DNA from: Lineus longissimus
Taxonomy: Eukaryota; Nemertea; Pilidiophora; Heteronemertea; Lineidae
DNA: 60,000 nucleotides
Direction of reading: 5' to 3'
Assembly (NCBI RefSeq): GCF_910592395.1
Contig: NC_088318.1
Coordinates: forward strand, 1,056,001 to 1,116,000
The position numbers were made by a program, and so were the translations under genes. The first letter of the stretch is position 1. Each line of letters begins with the position of its first letter. The notes under the pieces were generated by a model. The model was not told where the DNA came from, ran no database searches, and saw only the letters and a list, made by a program, of their open reading frames with translations. This document shows, piece after piece, positions 12,310-23,922 of this stretch.

Positions 12310-12602
12310 CTGAATACCTAACTGGTCCAGCAGTTGCAATACCGCCTGGTCCATGATCAACAGTTCTAATAGCAGCTTGACTTTGACCAGAAATTCTGAA
12401 AGCAGCCGCTGGACTTTTACCAGGAGTTCTAAAAGTAAAACCACTACTTGCACACCACCTAGCAGTTCTACATCTTATTTGACTCCGACTCACAGGTCCT
12501 GAATGATATAACCCACATGGAGTTCTACCACCAATTCTGCCAGTGTTTAGTCCCTTCATATCATGAACATTAAACTCCATCCTTGTTCTAAAATGTCGAG
12601 TT
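12310..12602 (-). CDS. Penultimate coding exon, R/G/S/T-rich low-complexity tail
   Basis: The exon is bounded on the minus strand by an acceptor (TATCTCTTGCAG, exon starts at 12602) and a consensus donor, CAG|GTAAGA (exon ends at 12310). The 293 nt enter in phase 2 and leave in phase 1, giving 97 full codons without a stop. Codon third positions favour A/T (GCT, GGT, ACT, CCA), consistent with real coding in this frame. The product contains a degenerate 10-11-residue repeat, roughly [FI]R[TI]-x-G-x-S-x-A-A, seen as FRTPGKSPAAA, FRISGQSQAA and IRTVDHGPGG. It has several RT dipeptides and a few Cys. There is no membrane segment or known domain. A second minus-strand frame is also open (Leu-rich, from about 12453), because the DNA itself is repetitive. 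I prefer the first frame because it alone joins cleanly to the terminal exon. Confidence 0.6.
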
Positions 12603-14035
12603 CTGCAAGAGATAATGTCGATCCTTCACCTTGCAAGTTCGAGAGTCTTGGGCACTATGGCAATGTCCACAGGAATGGTGGGTGAATGAGGATCCTAATA
12701 GGGCTAGGAGGTGAGAGAACAACTAGAACAGGATTGGTCGCATTCGATGTCGAGTTTCGAATAAATAAATTTCTTTAACAGCACAAGCAGTACCAGATCA
12801 GTCCAAGGAAAGGAACTGCTGTATAATGAAAAAAAAAGATGTTTCCATCATTTATAAGGGGATAACTCGAACGTTGTCACAACATTCAATGATAAACATT
12901 CGGTTTCCATAAAACCCCAGGAGTGTCAACTATGCATTGGGCCCCTTTCCGATGAAAAGTGGTGTTCTACTTCCCTCCCAGGAGCAAAACTGTTGCCATA
13001 ACAAGACACAATAAACACCCTCCACACCTTCTTCTTGCGTATAGGGCCGAATTTACAAAGGGTGTTTAGCTTAAAACAGCGTTTAATGTCTGAATAGACA
13101 GAGTCAGGGCCTTGCAGGGTTTCTTCATGAAAACCGCATTAGGCCCTGAAACTGATTATGTAGAATTTACACGCGTCTAACTCTTAAACACCCTTCGTAA
13201 ATTCGGCCCAAACGAATTCTTAAAAGCCTTTGCCAATGCAGAGCCTCCAATCAGGACTGATGATGTAATTTCCTGTCGGTTTTGGAAGCCAAACCATCCC
13301 GCTCTAAAGCACCGTACAAACAAGCAATGCTGCTCCTTAACAGCAGCTCCTTGGGAACTGAAAGAGGAGAGACAATAGACCCATATTAGAGTGGGATAAT
13401 CAAAGGTCTTCTCTCGCAATGATGATACATAATTATGCTTTGATCTGAGGGCGTCTGATGATGATTTCACCCGACAATGCGACTGCTGATTACAGTTGAT
13501 TGTGGGCCCTCTTCTTCCCTAATTATTTACCTTTGTCTCGTGTTCTTTGTAGCGATTTCTACCTGAGAATCACAAGTGAGCTATCCAAGACTTTTAGGGT
13601 GATGCAGGTTTGATATGTAGAGCACTGATGTGGCCGACAGCTGAAATCAGCACTGAATAGCTCCAATAAGATAGAAAACCCGCATGTTTGAAACCTGCAA
13701 ACAAAACCACACCCTATAAATACATACGAATATCATTGTGTTTGTTGATAATAAGATGGCAGCTTTATTTAGACTTACATACCACCACCACATCAGCAAG
13801 ATGTCATCGTCCATTCAGAAGCAAGACAATGCCCAACATGTTACCAAGATATCTACAAATGAAAACATGTTGCCCAAGTTTCTGGATAGAGGTCTTATTC
13901 ATGGATGTTCATGGTGCAAGGGGGTAGCCCAAGCAGAGAGACAAGCTGTTGACTTATTGAAAATGATTAGATTGCCAAATGACTGATGGTCTTGTCATCC
14001 TCAACTGCTCTCCTTTAAGTCCAAGCTTCGCTCAC
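12603..14035. other. Probable intron of the minus-strand gene, containing a MITE
   Basis: No certain exon lies between 12603 and 14035. A 32-nt segment at 13531-13562 (minus) has a fair acceptor and donor (AAAG|GTAAAT) in a phase compatible with 12602, but is too short to trust. A plus-strand frame at 13738-13986 (to a TGA) is open but unrecognised. The MITE at 13044-13209 lies within this stretch. Confidence 0.4.
13044..13209. mobile_element. MITE with GGGCCGAATTTAC ends
   Basis: The terminal inverted repeats (13044-13068 and 13185-13209) match over about 25 bp: the left end reads GGGCCGAATTTACAAAGGGT and the right end is its near reverse complement. The 166-bp element has no coding capacity. 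No clear target duplication is visible. A second, end-truncated copy in inverted orientation lies at 38095-38233, which confirms it as a dispersed family. Confidence 0.75.
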
Positions 14036-14134
14036 CCAGCATATAACCCGAGACACTGCGTGCAGTTTGAATAAGGCCCTTTAAATCCTGCCGCCCTATA
14101 GTTTGTGAGACATCCTCCATACATGTATACATGA
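14036..14134 (-). CDS. Candidate upstream coding exon, Cys-containing (low confidence)
   Basis: On the minus strand an acceptor (ATGCTGTTCTGCAG) and a donor (CTGG|GTGAGC) enclose 99 nt. Two frames are open. One reads ...YGGCLTNYRAAGFKGPYS... with three Cys and ends in phase 2, which is compatible with the phase-2 start of the exon at 12602. The other frame gives a different open peptide and would not join in frame. Domain identity is unknown. The phase match and splice consensus are suggestive but could occur by chance. Confidence 0.27.
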
Positions 14135-15313
14135 CTGCAGAACAGCATATCAGAGTTTGCCATTCTGCAGACACTCCTGTATTCATGTCAATCACCACTT
14201 GTCCAAGAAATGTACAACCAAACTTTCAGGGTACGATAAGCTGAATGAACAGTGTGACCCCAAACAATGCCAACCACAAAAATAGCGATGAAATCAGTTC
14301 AGAATCAAGTCCAGACATGTGCACATGAACTCAAGTCTACGCATAACTCTGACACCAAGTTTCAGGTCTTGGGTCCAACAGTCTGTGGTGTGCCTTTTCT
14401 AAGAAAATGGCCAAAATATTCAAAACTGAATTATCTCAGGTCGTTCCATTGGTCCACCCTATCAACATTTGCTCTCATGAACTCTGCACTTCTCTCTGAA
14501 CGCCTCCACAAGCATCCCACATCACAATCACTCATATGTTACCCAACCGAGCAAAAAAGCAAGCTGTCGTCACAGAGACATATTGAAAGTCGTGTAGCAT
14601 ATCGTATCATCTGTCGCTACAATTCGATAGTCACCAGTTGCTCACCGAGTGTTACTTGGGTATTCGATGTAAGAGAGAATAAAATGATTTCGGCAGCTTG
14701 AACACTGAGTAATCTTTGAAACTGAATTACAATCATTGAGTGACATCAACAACATCACTGAACTGAAGAGCTTTGTTGCACCAAATATATATTCACAAAA
14801 ATATTTCGAATTCTAACCCAGTCCCCAGATTTCTCGTTTGTAGGGCGCAGTGACACATACACACAATGTAGGCTACCATGTCTCAAGTTTAACCCTGCCT
14901 GGGCAATGCATCTAATAATACCACCATAAGTAATCTCTCGCTCAATGCCAAGGAAACCCCCAGTCATCCAGTTACACTCCGATAATGATTTCCCAATCAC
15001 TGTAGATTTTCCAGCTGACCGGTTTGTGAAACCTGATCAAGGTATTATACCGTAGTGAGGTGGGGCTCAAGTGATGAGCCTTGGGTGATGTTGCAAGGCT
15101 GTAATTAATCACCGAGGAGGTAATCAGAGGCTGCAGGTACATTTAATCCAAATGATCACGAAGGGGGAATAGATCCTTTGCTTTTAGAGACACAGGTGAC
15201 CTATGTAACTCAGTGGTTAACAACAGGGAAATGCTGCTGGGTAGCTTCTGTGACAATCAGTCAATATGTAGATAACACATTGTCCAATATCATCCACAAA
15301 GTTACATATCTTA
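14135..15313. other. Non-coding stretch with one unexplained minus-strand frame
   Basis: A minus-strand frame of about 92 codons (roughly 14758-15031) includes an AGKST string, which looks like part of a P-loop. It lacks the upstream glycine context and any downstream nucleotide-binding motif. I do not call it a gene. The plus-strand frame 14267-14701 (144 codons) has no recognisable features. Confidence 0.4.
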
Positions 15314-15442
15314 GGCCGGTTGTTAAAAAGAAGAGTCATTAACTTGGAATTAACTTTAACTTGGTGCTAAGTCTAATGGACTTAACTGAAGGAAATACTG
15401 GTAATACAAAGTTAGAGACAGAACTTGTTCTGAACAACCAAG
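15314..15442. mobile_element. MITE, GGTTGTTC-ended family (copy 1)
   Basis: The left end reads GGCCGGTTGTT. The right end, in reverse complement, reads AAGCTTGGTTGTTCAGAAC. The interior shares TTAACTTTAACTTGG-like sequence with the better-preserved copy at 20358-20475, in opposite orientation. The imperfect ends make the exact borders uncertain. There is no coding capacity. Confidence 0.5.
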
Positions 15443-16032
15443 CTTTGATCGTAGTAATGTAAATCACACAGCAAGCCACTAATTATTAGGCCTGAATCAA
15501 CCAAGTCGTCTCGGTCAGACGAGTCATCACCTGGCTCAGCGGAAGGCGCTCAATACAGAACCTCGCAAAAGAAACAATTCCAATTCAATTTTAATAATTC
15601 TGCGATGGCAGATGGTTTTTCTCATTAGATTCGAGCGACGAAATGAAATTCTCCTGACAGCAGATGGGACTTCCTACAATCTCCTGGGTGAGGTACAGAA
15701 ATATCTGAAAAAGTCGTCAACGCACCTTTACAGCGAGGGTGGGGAGACTCAATGTGTGATGTCAAACTCCGTGCAGTTGTACCTGGGGCTGTTGTGGAAA
15801 TTCAGGTGCATAGCTAGCTTTTTGGCCTTCGGGAGGCTCCCAGGGGAGGGGGGGGCAAAATGACACTTTTGAATATGGGCAGGCCTAATGCAAGCATGCG
15901 TGTTTGCACTCGGACTCTGAGAACAGATTCCAAGGGGGTAGACAAATGTTCTAGTTTGGCCCAGGTTATAATATGCCTTAGTCTGGGCTTGGCTACAGAC
16001 CCCCTCAGAATGTTTGGAACCCCTGCAGCTTG

Positions 16033-16285
16033 CCAGGTCATGAATGAGTCAAACACCATGAGCCAGTCTGGGGGACACACCAACGGAGTCTGATGGGATC
16101 AAACAAACAAATGTAACATTTCCCACCCAGACCCCCTCTCCCCCACCTAGCCAGGTCATGCCCCGTAGAGGACACACCTTCAGTGACACACCAACGAGTC
16201 TGAACCCAGCATGTGACATTGGATGAAGAACCAAGAGACACTCAGCCAAACAAACATAACATTTCCCTACCAATACCTGGGATTG
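16033..16285 (+). repeat. Imperfect direct duplication, about 120-bp unit
   Basis: Blocks recur in the same order: GCCAGGTCATG (about 16033 and 16151), GACACACCAACG (about 16074 and 16183), and CAAACAAAC...AACATTTCCC (about 16101 and 16247). Copies are well diverged, so this is an old tandem duplication. Confidence 0.55.
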
Positions 16286-17251
16286 ATTCACCAGAGATCT
16301 AAACCTTGCAAGAATTTTTTCATGTCTGAATAGTTCATCCCGCACATGGTGTGTTCTCATAAGTTCATAGCTGCTGGCAATGGTAGGCTACTGAATAACC
16401 CATGCTATTCAGATTGCGCTCAGGCTCCTTGGACACCACGGGTCTTGCCAACGATTGGAGAGTTTTTCCAATATCTCAATCAAACTGACCATGATCAATC
16501 ATTGATGACGGTTTTTCGTGATTCTTTTAGTATTTAGTTGAGGGTGATCTCAATAGACCGAGGAAGTACCACAAATAAACTGATCAGCTATTTGCCAATT
16601 CTAATGGAAAAGGAGTGACAGGATACACTGAAGGGCAGGCAGGGTTACCTCCTTCTGAGTTCCGATGTTGTGGGTGTATGTCCCACGCGTGCATGGCAGG
16701 GTGATAATCGACACTCCATCAGGCTGTAGGCCCTACCCAATTAGACATTCGATGGTAACGTAAAAAGCAAAGCTGCATTTTCAGAGGAAGGGTGAGCAGG
16801 ACTGTTAATAGAAGATGGCCACTTAAGACAAATATTCTTGAAATGTCTTGAGCTTGTTTGATATAACTTGCTAATAAATGGGGAAACCTATGACAATAAT
16901 ACAGAACATCCCAAATGGCGCCAGCAAATTTTGAGAAATCAACGTATTTTTGTAGGAATTGTGGGATCAGTATCGTGAGAACATTCCAAAACACAGGAAA
17001 ACTGCAAATATTTGGTTAACATTCCCGACCAATTTTCACTTTTATCCAACCTTGGTTGAGCCCCATCCAGCTTGCAAATCGTACACAATTTGCTGCAGTG
17101 GTTTGGGAGAGTTAGACTGGCTTGGAGTTTTGCCCGCAATTGGCTACAGGGCTTGATCTCTGAGAGTTGGCCAATTAGTGAGTATACGGAAACGAAATTC
17201 TGCACACCTGCAATAATTTGTACGAAAAACTTCCTTGGAGATTGGCCAGGT

Positions 17252-17323
17252 TCCACCTCGAAGTTCATCAATCAACAAATAAAGTCAGGTGCAGACTCCA
17301 CTTCCTGCCAACTTCGAGGTGGA
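17252..17323. repeat. Inverted repeat, 14-bp perfect arms
   Basis: TCCACCTCGAAGTT (17252-17265) is exactly complementary to AACTTCGAGGTGGA (17310-17323) across a 44-base spacer. It may be a degenerate MITE core. The arms are too short and the spacer too long for a typical microRNA precursor. Confidence 0.55.
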
Positions 17324-18909
17324 TCATCTGGAATGCTCGTGTGACCCGCCACTTTTGTAACGTACAGTAACCTTGAAGTGGTTTGAAGATGAGCTTCCCT
17401 TTCATCAGACTTGGACCTTGAATTGTGACAAAGACTCATGACAAATAGGACAATTTAGCCCAAGTAAGCCTGCAACTGACTATAACTCAAACACTCAATA
17501 AAACACATCGGTAATTGCCCCTAAACCCTGGCAAACAACACAACAAATACAAGAGATCTTTGCTCTAAGTCTTGAGGGAATCGCATAGTGGCGGTTTTGA
17601 TTACTTCGAGTATATTGGTTGTTGCCCTTCCCACCTGGGTCCGCAGCAATCCCACGTAGGAACAGATGGGGTATAGCCGAGGGAATTACCGCAACCGCAG
17701 TCAACTGTTTCACCTCATCAACCTGCCATGCACCACATTTGACTCTCTTTGTTTAAAGGAGCACAGAGTATAATCAGTTAATAAATGAAGTGAATTCTCT
17801 CTTTGGTTGTCATCCTTCTTATGGACTTTATGGACAAAAGTAACATTTGGACAATTCAACAATAATGGTATAACACAAAATGAATATCTTTGAAAAATTT
17901 GGTGAAGTATCTGCCCCCCCCCCTTCCTTCCAAAAAGGCACTCTTACCTTACCAGGTACGGGGAGAGTGGTCCCTTCGTTCAGAAGTACGATCTGAAAAG
18001 ATACCGGGAGGGGGGGGAACTTGACACCCAAAAGGCAAACCTCCTCACAGTCAGCCGGTTCATAGAACCACTACATCATTACTATTGACGCCAATCAAAA
18101 CCTAGGTTGATTATAAAACTTGGGAATCAACCAGCTGAGAGACCCATACATATTTCAATACCCTCTAATGTAAGATGGATTTTTCTCACATCAAAATTGC
18201 CAACACAACCAATGCCAACAACAACTTCGAGGCGATGCCAATGCAAAGAACTTGAAAAAGAACAAGAGGCTTGGCACTCCGATGTGTCTGCTGCATTCAT
18301 TGGCAATGTAACTGAACATGAACATACTCTGTGGAAACGGCAAAGGAAGGAAAGCCGCATTTTGAAGCTGCTGGATTGGTTGCAAAAAGGGGAAAAACAG
18401 TGATGTAACCACAATATATGCATACAGCAAATGATGTGGTGAGTCATTATTGGTATTGACAGAAAGCGGCAAAGGTATGCACTGTAACACTAAAACTGCA
18501 AGCACCACCCCAACCCAACAAGATAAGGAAAGGTAATTTTAGGGTGGTCTCTCAGAACAGGGCATGTAGCGTTTAATGAGAACCAAGAAGGAATGCATTT
18601 CTAACCATTCGCACACTTTCTTGGCAACACTGTATCAGTCGGACAAGTTTGTGGAATTCTTGAGAGCTAACTTTAAATGAATCCATACAGGCTGCTACTT
18701 TGTAACCACTCACACAAGGCTATGCTGCTTGGTAAGATATTCGAAAACACCTTGGTTACAATGTCTCATTTTTATCATGGAATACATTATTAGCCTCGTT
18801 CTGACAACATAGGTTTTGGCCGTAGACAACCATAACCCCTTTGGTTGGTATAAGGTGTTGAAAGTGGAATCCTGGTGGATTTTGGGTCAAGTTCGAGGTA
18901 ATTTAGAAT

Positions 18910-19049
18910 AGAAATTGATACTGAACTGAAGTATTTGTTGTCTCACCAAACACGACTCCTATGAAGCTGTCATTTGCCCCTAACTGAAACTGCTGCATTG
19001 GTTTTGGCCTAGTGAGACAACCAATACCTCCAGTCTGGTATCAATTTCT
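18910..19049. mobile_element. Foldback element, about 40-bp arms
   Basis: The left arm (18910-18948) and right arm (19010-19049) are reverse complements at most positions. They share AGAAATTGATAC at the outer end and TTGTCTCAC at the inner end, around a spacer of about 60 bases. No coding capacity and no clear target duplication. It is best read as a palindromic MITE. Confidence 0.65.
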
Positions 19050-20357
19050 TAACAAAAAGTGATCGATAGTAATTGCTTCTGGCCAAACTTTACTGTTTCA
19101 ATTCGAGGGTTTACCTGTTTCTCTAACGACTGGATCCCACACGTTTCTTGTTTGCCTTCTGTATTCCACGCCATGATTTCAATTAGGCCGCTGTTCCTTC
19201 GTTCCCGAGGAGCAAATTCTAAAAACCTCCTCATGTGTTTTAGGCATTCTTGCGATGAAGAACATTTCCTGTATTAGTGATGTCAATGGTTCCACTTAAT
19301 TGAACCAACCCCGAGCTGAGGCCATCTGGTGAATTTGATTCTCGAATATCGCAACATTGAAACAAACAGTTAACAAGTCTTCCTCAGCAAAATCAGAAGA
19401 CCATTGTAGAAGGAACTCGGTGACACTTTCTAATGAAGAATTAAGCACAACTTTTGTCAAGGTGCAAGAAATCTTTCTCGTTGTTTTCTCAGGGATTTTA
19501 CACCCTACTTTTGAATTCAAAATGACCCCCTTCCCTAAATCAGAATGCGAACACGGGGTCTAAGGTATCTGATGAGGTGATCCCCTCGGTCCTCATATGT
19601 TGGTCCAGAGCACTCCTGTGCATTCATGTTGCTGCTTGGATAGCCTCCATTCTGAGAAATATCACAGACTATTTCGGAGTCTGATGACCGACAGTTACAC
19701 AGCTTACAAAAGAAAATAAAAGTGTAGTTGATGTTCAGCTTAGAAGAACTCGGCCAATAACACCAGCACTGCAGTTTCGAAAAGAAACAATAATTGGCCT
19801 GTCCTACTGTGGGAAACGACAGACTTCTGGACGAAAGTTTCAAAATGTGCCATATGAATATTTCATCCAAATCAATGTCGACAAAGTAATGTATGGACTC
19901 TCATGACGGGATACAGTTTACACGGCCACTTCTTACTGGATAAGATTACACTTTTTACAAACGAAAGATGTTTATATTTCCAAGCCTTCTTTTTGTTGAT
20001 AATGAATCAATGAGAATCAAATGATTACATTTACTAAGACTGGACCCAACTGTTCAATCGGTGCTAGGAAGAAGTTGGCCCTAAGTCCTAACACTACCGT
20101 TGATAAAATTTACTGAAAGAGATTACGCCAAGTTGAACACTGAATAAGCAGCATGATGATAGGACAGTTCTCTTGAGGATTTGTAGGACACCACAGCTCA
20201 GGAAAAAAGGCCCAGCCACTGGCAGGAGATGAAATCACCAACATTCACCACTAGCGGAATTGATCTTCCAGAAATTCAGTCAGATGTGGATACAGTGGGT
20301 GCAGAGCCAAAACTGACGTAAAAAGCACCATTATCTCTGAGGTACGCCGACTTCTCA
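19050..20357. other. Non-coding stretch, nothing recognised
   Basis: Small frames on both strands have no domain resemblance and no paired splice signals. No repeat was noted. Confidence 0.5.
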
Positions 20358-20475
20358 GGGCTTGGTGGTTCAAAACAAATTTTGTTACAAACCTTTAGTT
20401 AGGCCCCTTCGACCTAATGCCAAGTAAGGTTAACGCAAGTGTTAGCGACAACACTTGTTTTGGACAACCGAGCCC
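20358..20475. mobile_element. MITE, GGTTGTTC-ended family (copy 2)
   Basis: The left end reads GGGCTTGGTGGTTCAAAAC and the reverse-complemented right end reads GGGCTCGGTTGTCCAAAAC, a 19-bp terminal inverted repeat with four mismatches. The 118-bp length, inner hairpin CAAGTGTT/AACACTTG and interior shared with 15314-15442 support a MITE family. No target duplication is apparent. Confidence 0.65.
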
Positions 20476-23400
20476 AAATGTTGAATTCACCCCTCTCAGT
20501 TATGACAAGTGGCTGTCCAAGGACCACACCCTTCCAACTGGCATGCAAGAGTCACAGAAACCCCTCAAGTAAGCCTTTCATCTGGTAGTTACAGTCTCAC
20601 AACCCCTCAGGCAACAGCTTGTTTTCGAACTGGCAGTGAAGATCACAAATGTCAGCCCCAGACACTGGGCCCCAAGCAGCAGCAGGCCTTCCAACTGGCA
20701 GTCCTCTTTAAAACTTGATAATGTATTGATTGACCAAGTTGAACTAATCAACACAACCAATCGATGGCATTTGTTGATTTCCTATGGGTAACCCGCCATA
20801 TGGCTGCGGGACTGGAGGCAAAAGATATGGCAGTCAATAACTCCTTAAGGGTGTCCCGGCTACATTCGTTTCTGGTCTTCGGCAAGTTACTTAACAGAAT
20901 AGCTTACCATGCATGAAATATATTGGCCAACAATTTCTCAATTGTTTCCTCGATACATTAGCTCATGGTCTTGGGCAGGCTGCTAGGTTGCTTGCCTCAA
21001 CGCATCTTAATGATGACCTACAATCCTACTTCAACCAAGATCTGCCTTGTACTCTGGCAGGGTGACTGCTGCCCAAAGCACTTATGATGGGTTGGGATTG
21101 GATTGAGATGGAGGACATAGCCCTTTCTTCTTCTTTAGCGTTCGGATCTTGCCTCACAAACTGGCCAATTTGACAATGTTCACAATCTTGGCCAAACTAC
21201 CATCATTTACTTTCTAATCATCTTGACACATAGGGCTTCAAGATTGCAAAGTGCCTTTCACGAGTCCAAGGATTGGCAATGGAAGCTTGTGTACATAACA
21301 GGGACCAAGTTGTCAACAGGAAAAGTGGTCTATCAGCAATTGTTTCTGATGAACCCAACAGCATCAGACATGGATACTACAGCTATGTAGCATGAGATTC
21401 ATGTTATATTCACAGTAATGAAAAAAACAGCAAGTTTACGAATCCCTTGAGATTATGATGGTAAATATTTGATATGGTTTAGAATGTCCCATTCATGGGT
21501 TCACTTCCAATTAGTGTGAACAGGGTGCAGATCCCATTCAATGAATTATTAGTGATGAGAAATGAAACGATGCACAGACAGGCCATTTGTAGATACTGTA
21601 AACTCCATTATGGCGCACCATACAGTGCTTGCCAAAAGTAACTGTTCCTTAAAGGTTTCCCCACAGCATCCAGGCAACATTCTGTATCGTTTCTCCACAA
21701 TGAACCTCATAGCTTGGACCCTAGCTAGGGTCCCAGAAAGCTGCTTTGTTGAGGTGGTGAATCGTCAAAGCATCTACGATACATTCATGGACTATACGGC
21801 AATCTACTGAAGTTACCAATGACTTTTCTTAAGCTTAGAATACCTTTTCCTTGAAACTGATGCCAATACACCCAAAGATGATAGGCAATTGATGCATGGT
21901 TTCATAGATTCTAATCCCTCTCACTTTGCCATGAAGAGACAGCCAGTTTCACCAACTAAGGTATGTCACTCCCTCATAATGAGCAACCCCTCTTCCACAC
22001 CAAATCAAAGACAGAAGCCAAAGTTTGAAAGAAAGAGTCAGGGTATCTTTGAATATTTCATCAGGCCTCACAAACAACAAGGGATTGTTTCAGCCCATAT
22101 TTGATATTCATTATGTATGGGTAATCCATTTGGCAATGAATTTATAATGGCGGTAGCAAAAGTACAGCCCATCTGTGTGAGTTTGGCCAATCAGTGGCAC
22201 CTGGGTGTATTGATTCAAAGCACAACTACACAACCTTAGCTGCTACAAGCAATTGGGCGATTTATGGAACTTCAGACGGAATGCTGTTTCAAGTGTTTTC
22301 CCAACCCAAGCACCTCTTGAGTAGGTTAACATCTGGGCTTGTTTTCATCAGGCCATAATGGGTCTTGAATACAATTAGATTCCAACCAGTATCACCTTGT
22401 CAAGGAGATAAGAGGCTTAGAGTTGACAATTAAAAATTTAAGCAGATGAAATCGACCTGTCTTGATGGTTGTTTTTTTCTCGATTTTCATTGTTGGTTTA
22501 ACTACTAATGAAAGTGGTTGTCTCAGTCATCTGCACACTCAGCTGGCATAGCTGCCTCTTTTTGCCTTTATTGCCCTGTAAAATGCAAAAAAACACTTTC
22601 AGGTAAAGCTAAGGACATTCCCCTTTGCCTTTCCACACCAGCTATGGACCCTAACCGACAACATTGGAAATGAAGATCAACAGGAACCCCATTAACAATC
22701 CCCACTTCCCCTTGGCCCTCCGATTTTCCTGGCAGAAAACGAGTTTCGATATTCAAACCCAACCAACCAAGCTAATTTCAACAAAATTAAATATTTCCCC
22801 AATGCTGTAGAATCGAGTATCTATAGATCAACACCAGGATGATCCCCGCACCTCCCGGCTAAAAGCATCGGGAGGATTTGGTCGATCTGGCGAGTGCTCT
22901 AGCCGAATATCTGGTCTCTCTCCGCTGAACAAATCCAATAATGTATCTTACCCGTGCCGTTCTTGAGATGTGATTTGATCATCTGCCAGGCTCATTAGTT
23001 AAAGCTTGTTCTCGTGTTTGTTCAGCTTTTTCACGATATTTCATGTTCCCCATTATTTGTAAAACGATAATAGTCAAGGGCCAAATCAGAGCATTTAAAA
23101 TAGGCAGATGGGCAGCCTGACACAATACTCACTCAGCTGGCCAAATTCTCTTCCATTTAGATCCATCTATCATGGCCTCATTGATGCCCTTGTTGTTTAG
23201 TCTGTGGCGGCTGGACATCTCCCAGTTCACTGCAAAAAAACACTTCCATCTCCTGCTGTCTTATCTTAGCATGCCACACCCCTAAAGAGATGTTCATTCT
23301 CTGTCCATTAAATCGCCACCATCATGATATAACTAATTCAAAGGTGTCAACTTTTAATATCACAAAACCATGAAACTCTGACCGAGTCAAACACCATGAC

Positions 23401-23922
23401 AAAAATTCCCCAGCAAGTTTTTCATGATACCGGTACAAGCGGCATGTCACGGGCAGGCGTGTGTTCTAAACCTGCTGTCAGAATCACCGGTTACAACTGT
23501 GCCATGTATTGTGAGGCAAATGGTGGCCTGTCACTGCCAGACAATGCTCTCCTCCCAAGCAATAATTAAACTATTATGCTGTTCTCGGCAGATCTGTTTG
23601 CTCGATGAATGAGCCCTGCTGATTTTGACACTTTGTAAATTTATACAGAGAGGTGCAAAAGACCTGTGAAAAATCACAGAAATTTTCACATCAAATAGAT
23701 ATCTAAAATCAACTTGTGCAAAAGCGGCTTTCAACTGTAGACTGTTTCTTCATCCAACAGCTTTCTTAATAAAGCAGATTACTGATAGAGTACACTTAGG
23801 TAGCGAGAGAACCCTTCCCATGAGTCAACAAATCATCCCTTGTACCTTTACATCTTACAATTAACTAGTACTTCTAACATCTCATTTTTCCTGGTCAGCA
23901 ACTGTGTGTTTCTCCAGAACTC
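20476..23922. other. Non-coding stretch, nothing recognised
   Basis: No supported gene, RNA or mobile element across 3.4 kb. Open frames at 21562-21810 and 21889-22104 (plus) are unrecognised and lack paired splice borders. Confidence 0.5.

Larger units (their letters stand above)
15443..18909. other. Non-coding stretch with degenerate duplications
   Basis: It contains the imperfect duplication at 16033-16285, a hairpin at 17252-17323, and a C-run (17914-17923) facing a G-run (18006-18017) about 85 bases apart. A plus-strand frame at 18107-18403 ends in a hydrophilic, charged peptide with no recognised domain or clear acceptor. No gene is supported. Confidence 0.45.

Noticed and set aside
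13531-13562. 32-nt minus-strand microexon with donor AAAG|GTAAAT, phase-compatible with 12,602
   Set aside because: Too short to distinguish from chance, and it cannot be used together with the candidate exon at 14,036 in frame.
14267-14701. 144-codon plus-strand frame
   Set aside because: Composition looks random and no splice or start context supports it.
14755-15031. Minus-strand frame of about 92 codons containing AGKST
   Set aside because: Only a fragment of a P-loop-like string, with no wider nucleotide-binding motif and no paired splice sites.
15190-15240. TAACTCAGTGG box A-like sequence
   Set aside because: No box B at the right distance.
17911-18020. C-run facing a G-run, possible inverted-repeat element
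   Set aside because: Pairing is only homopolymeric, with no other terminal similarity.
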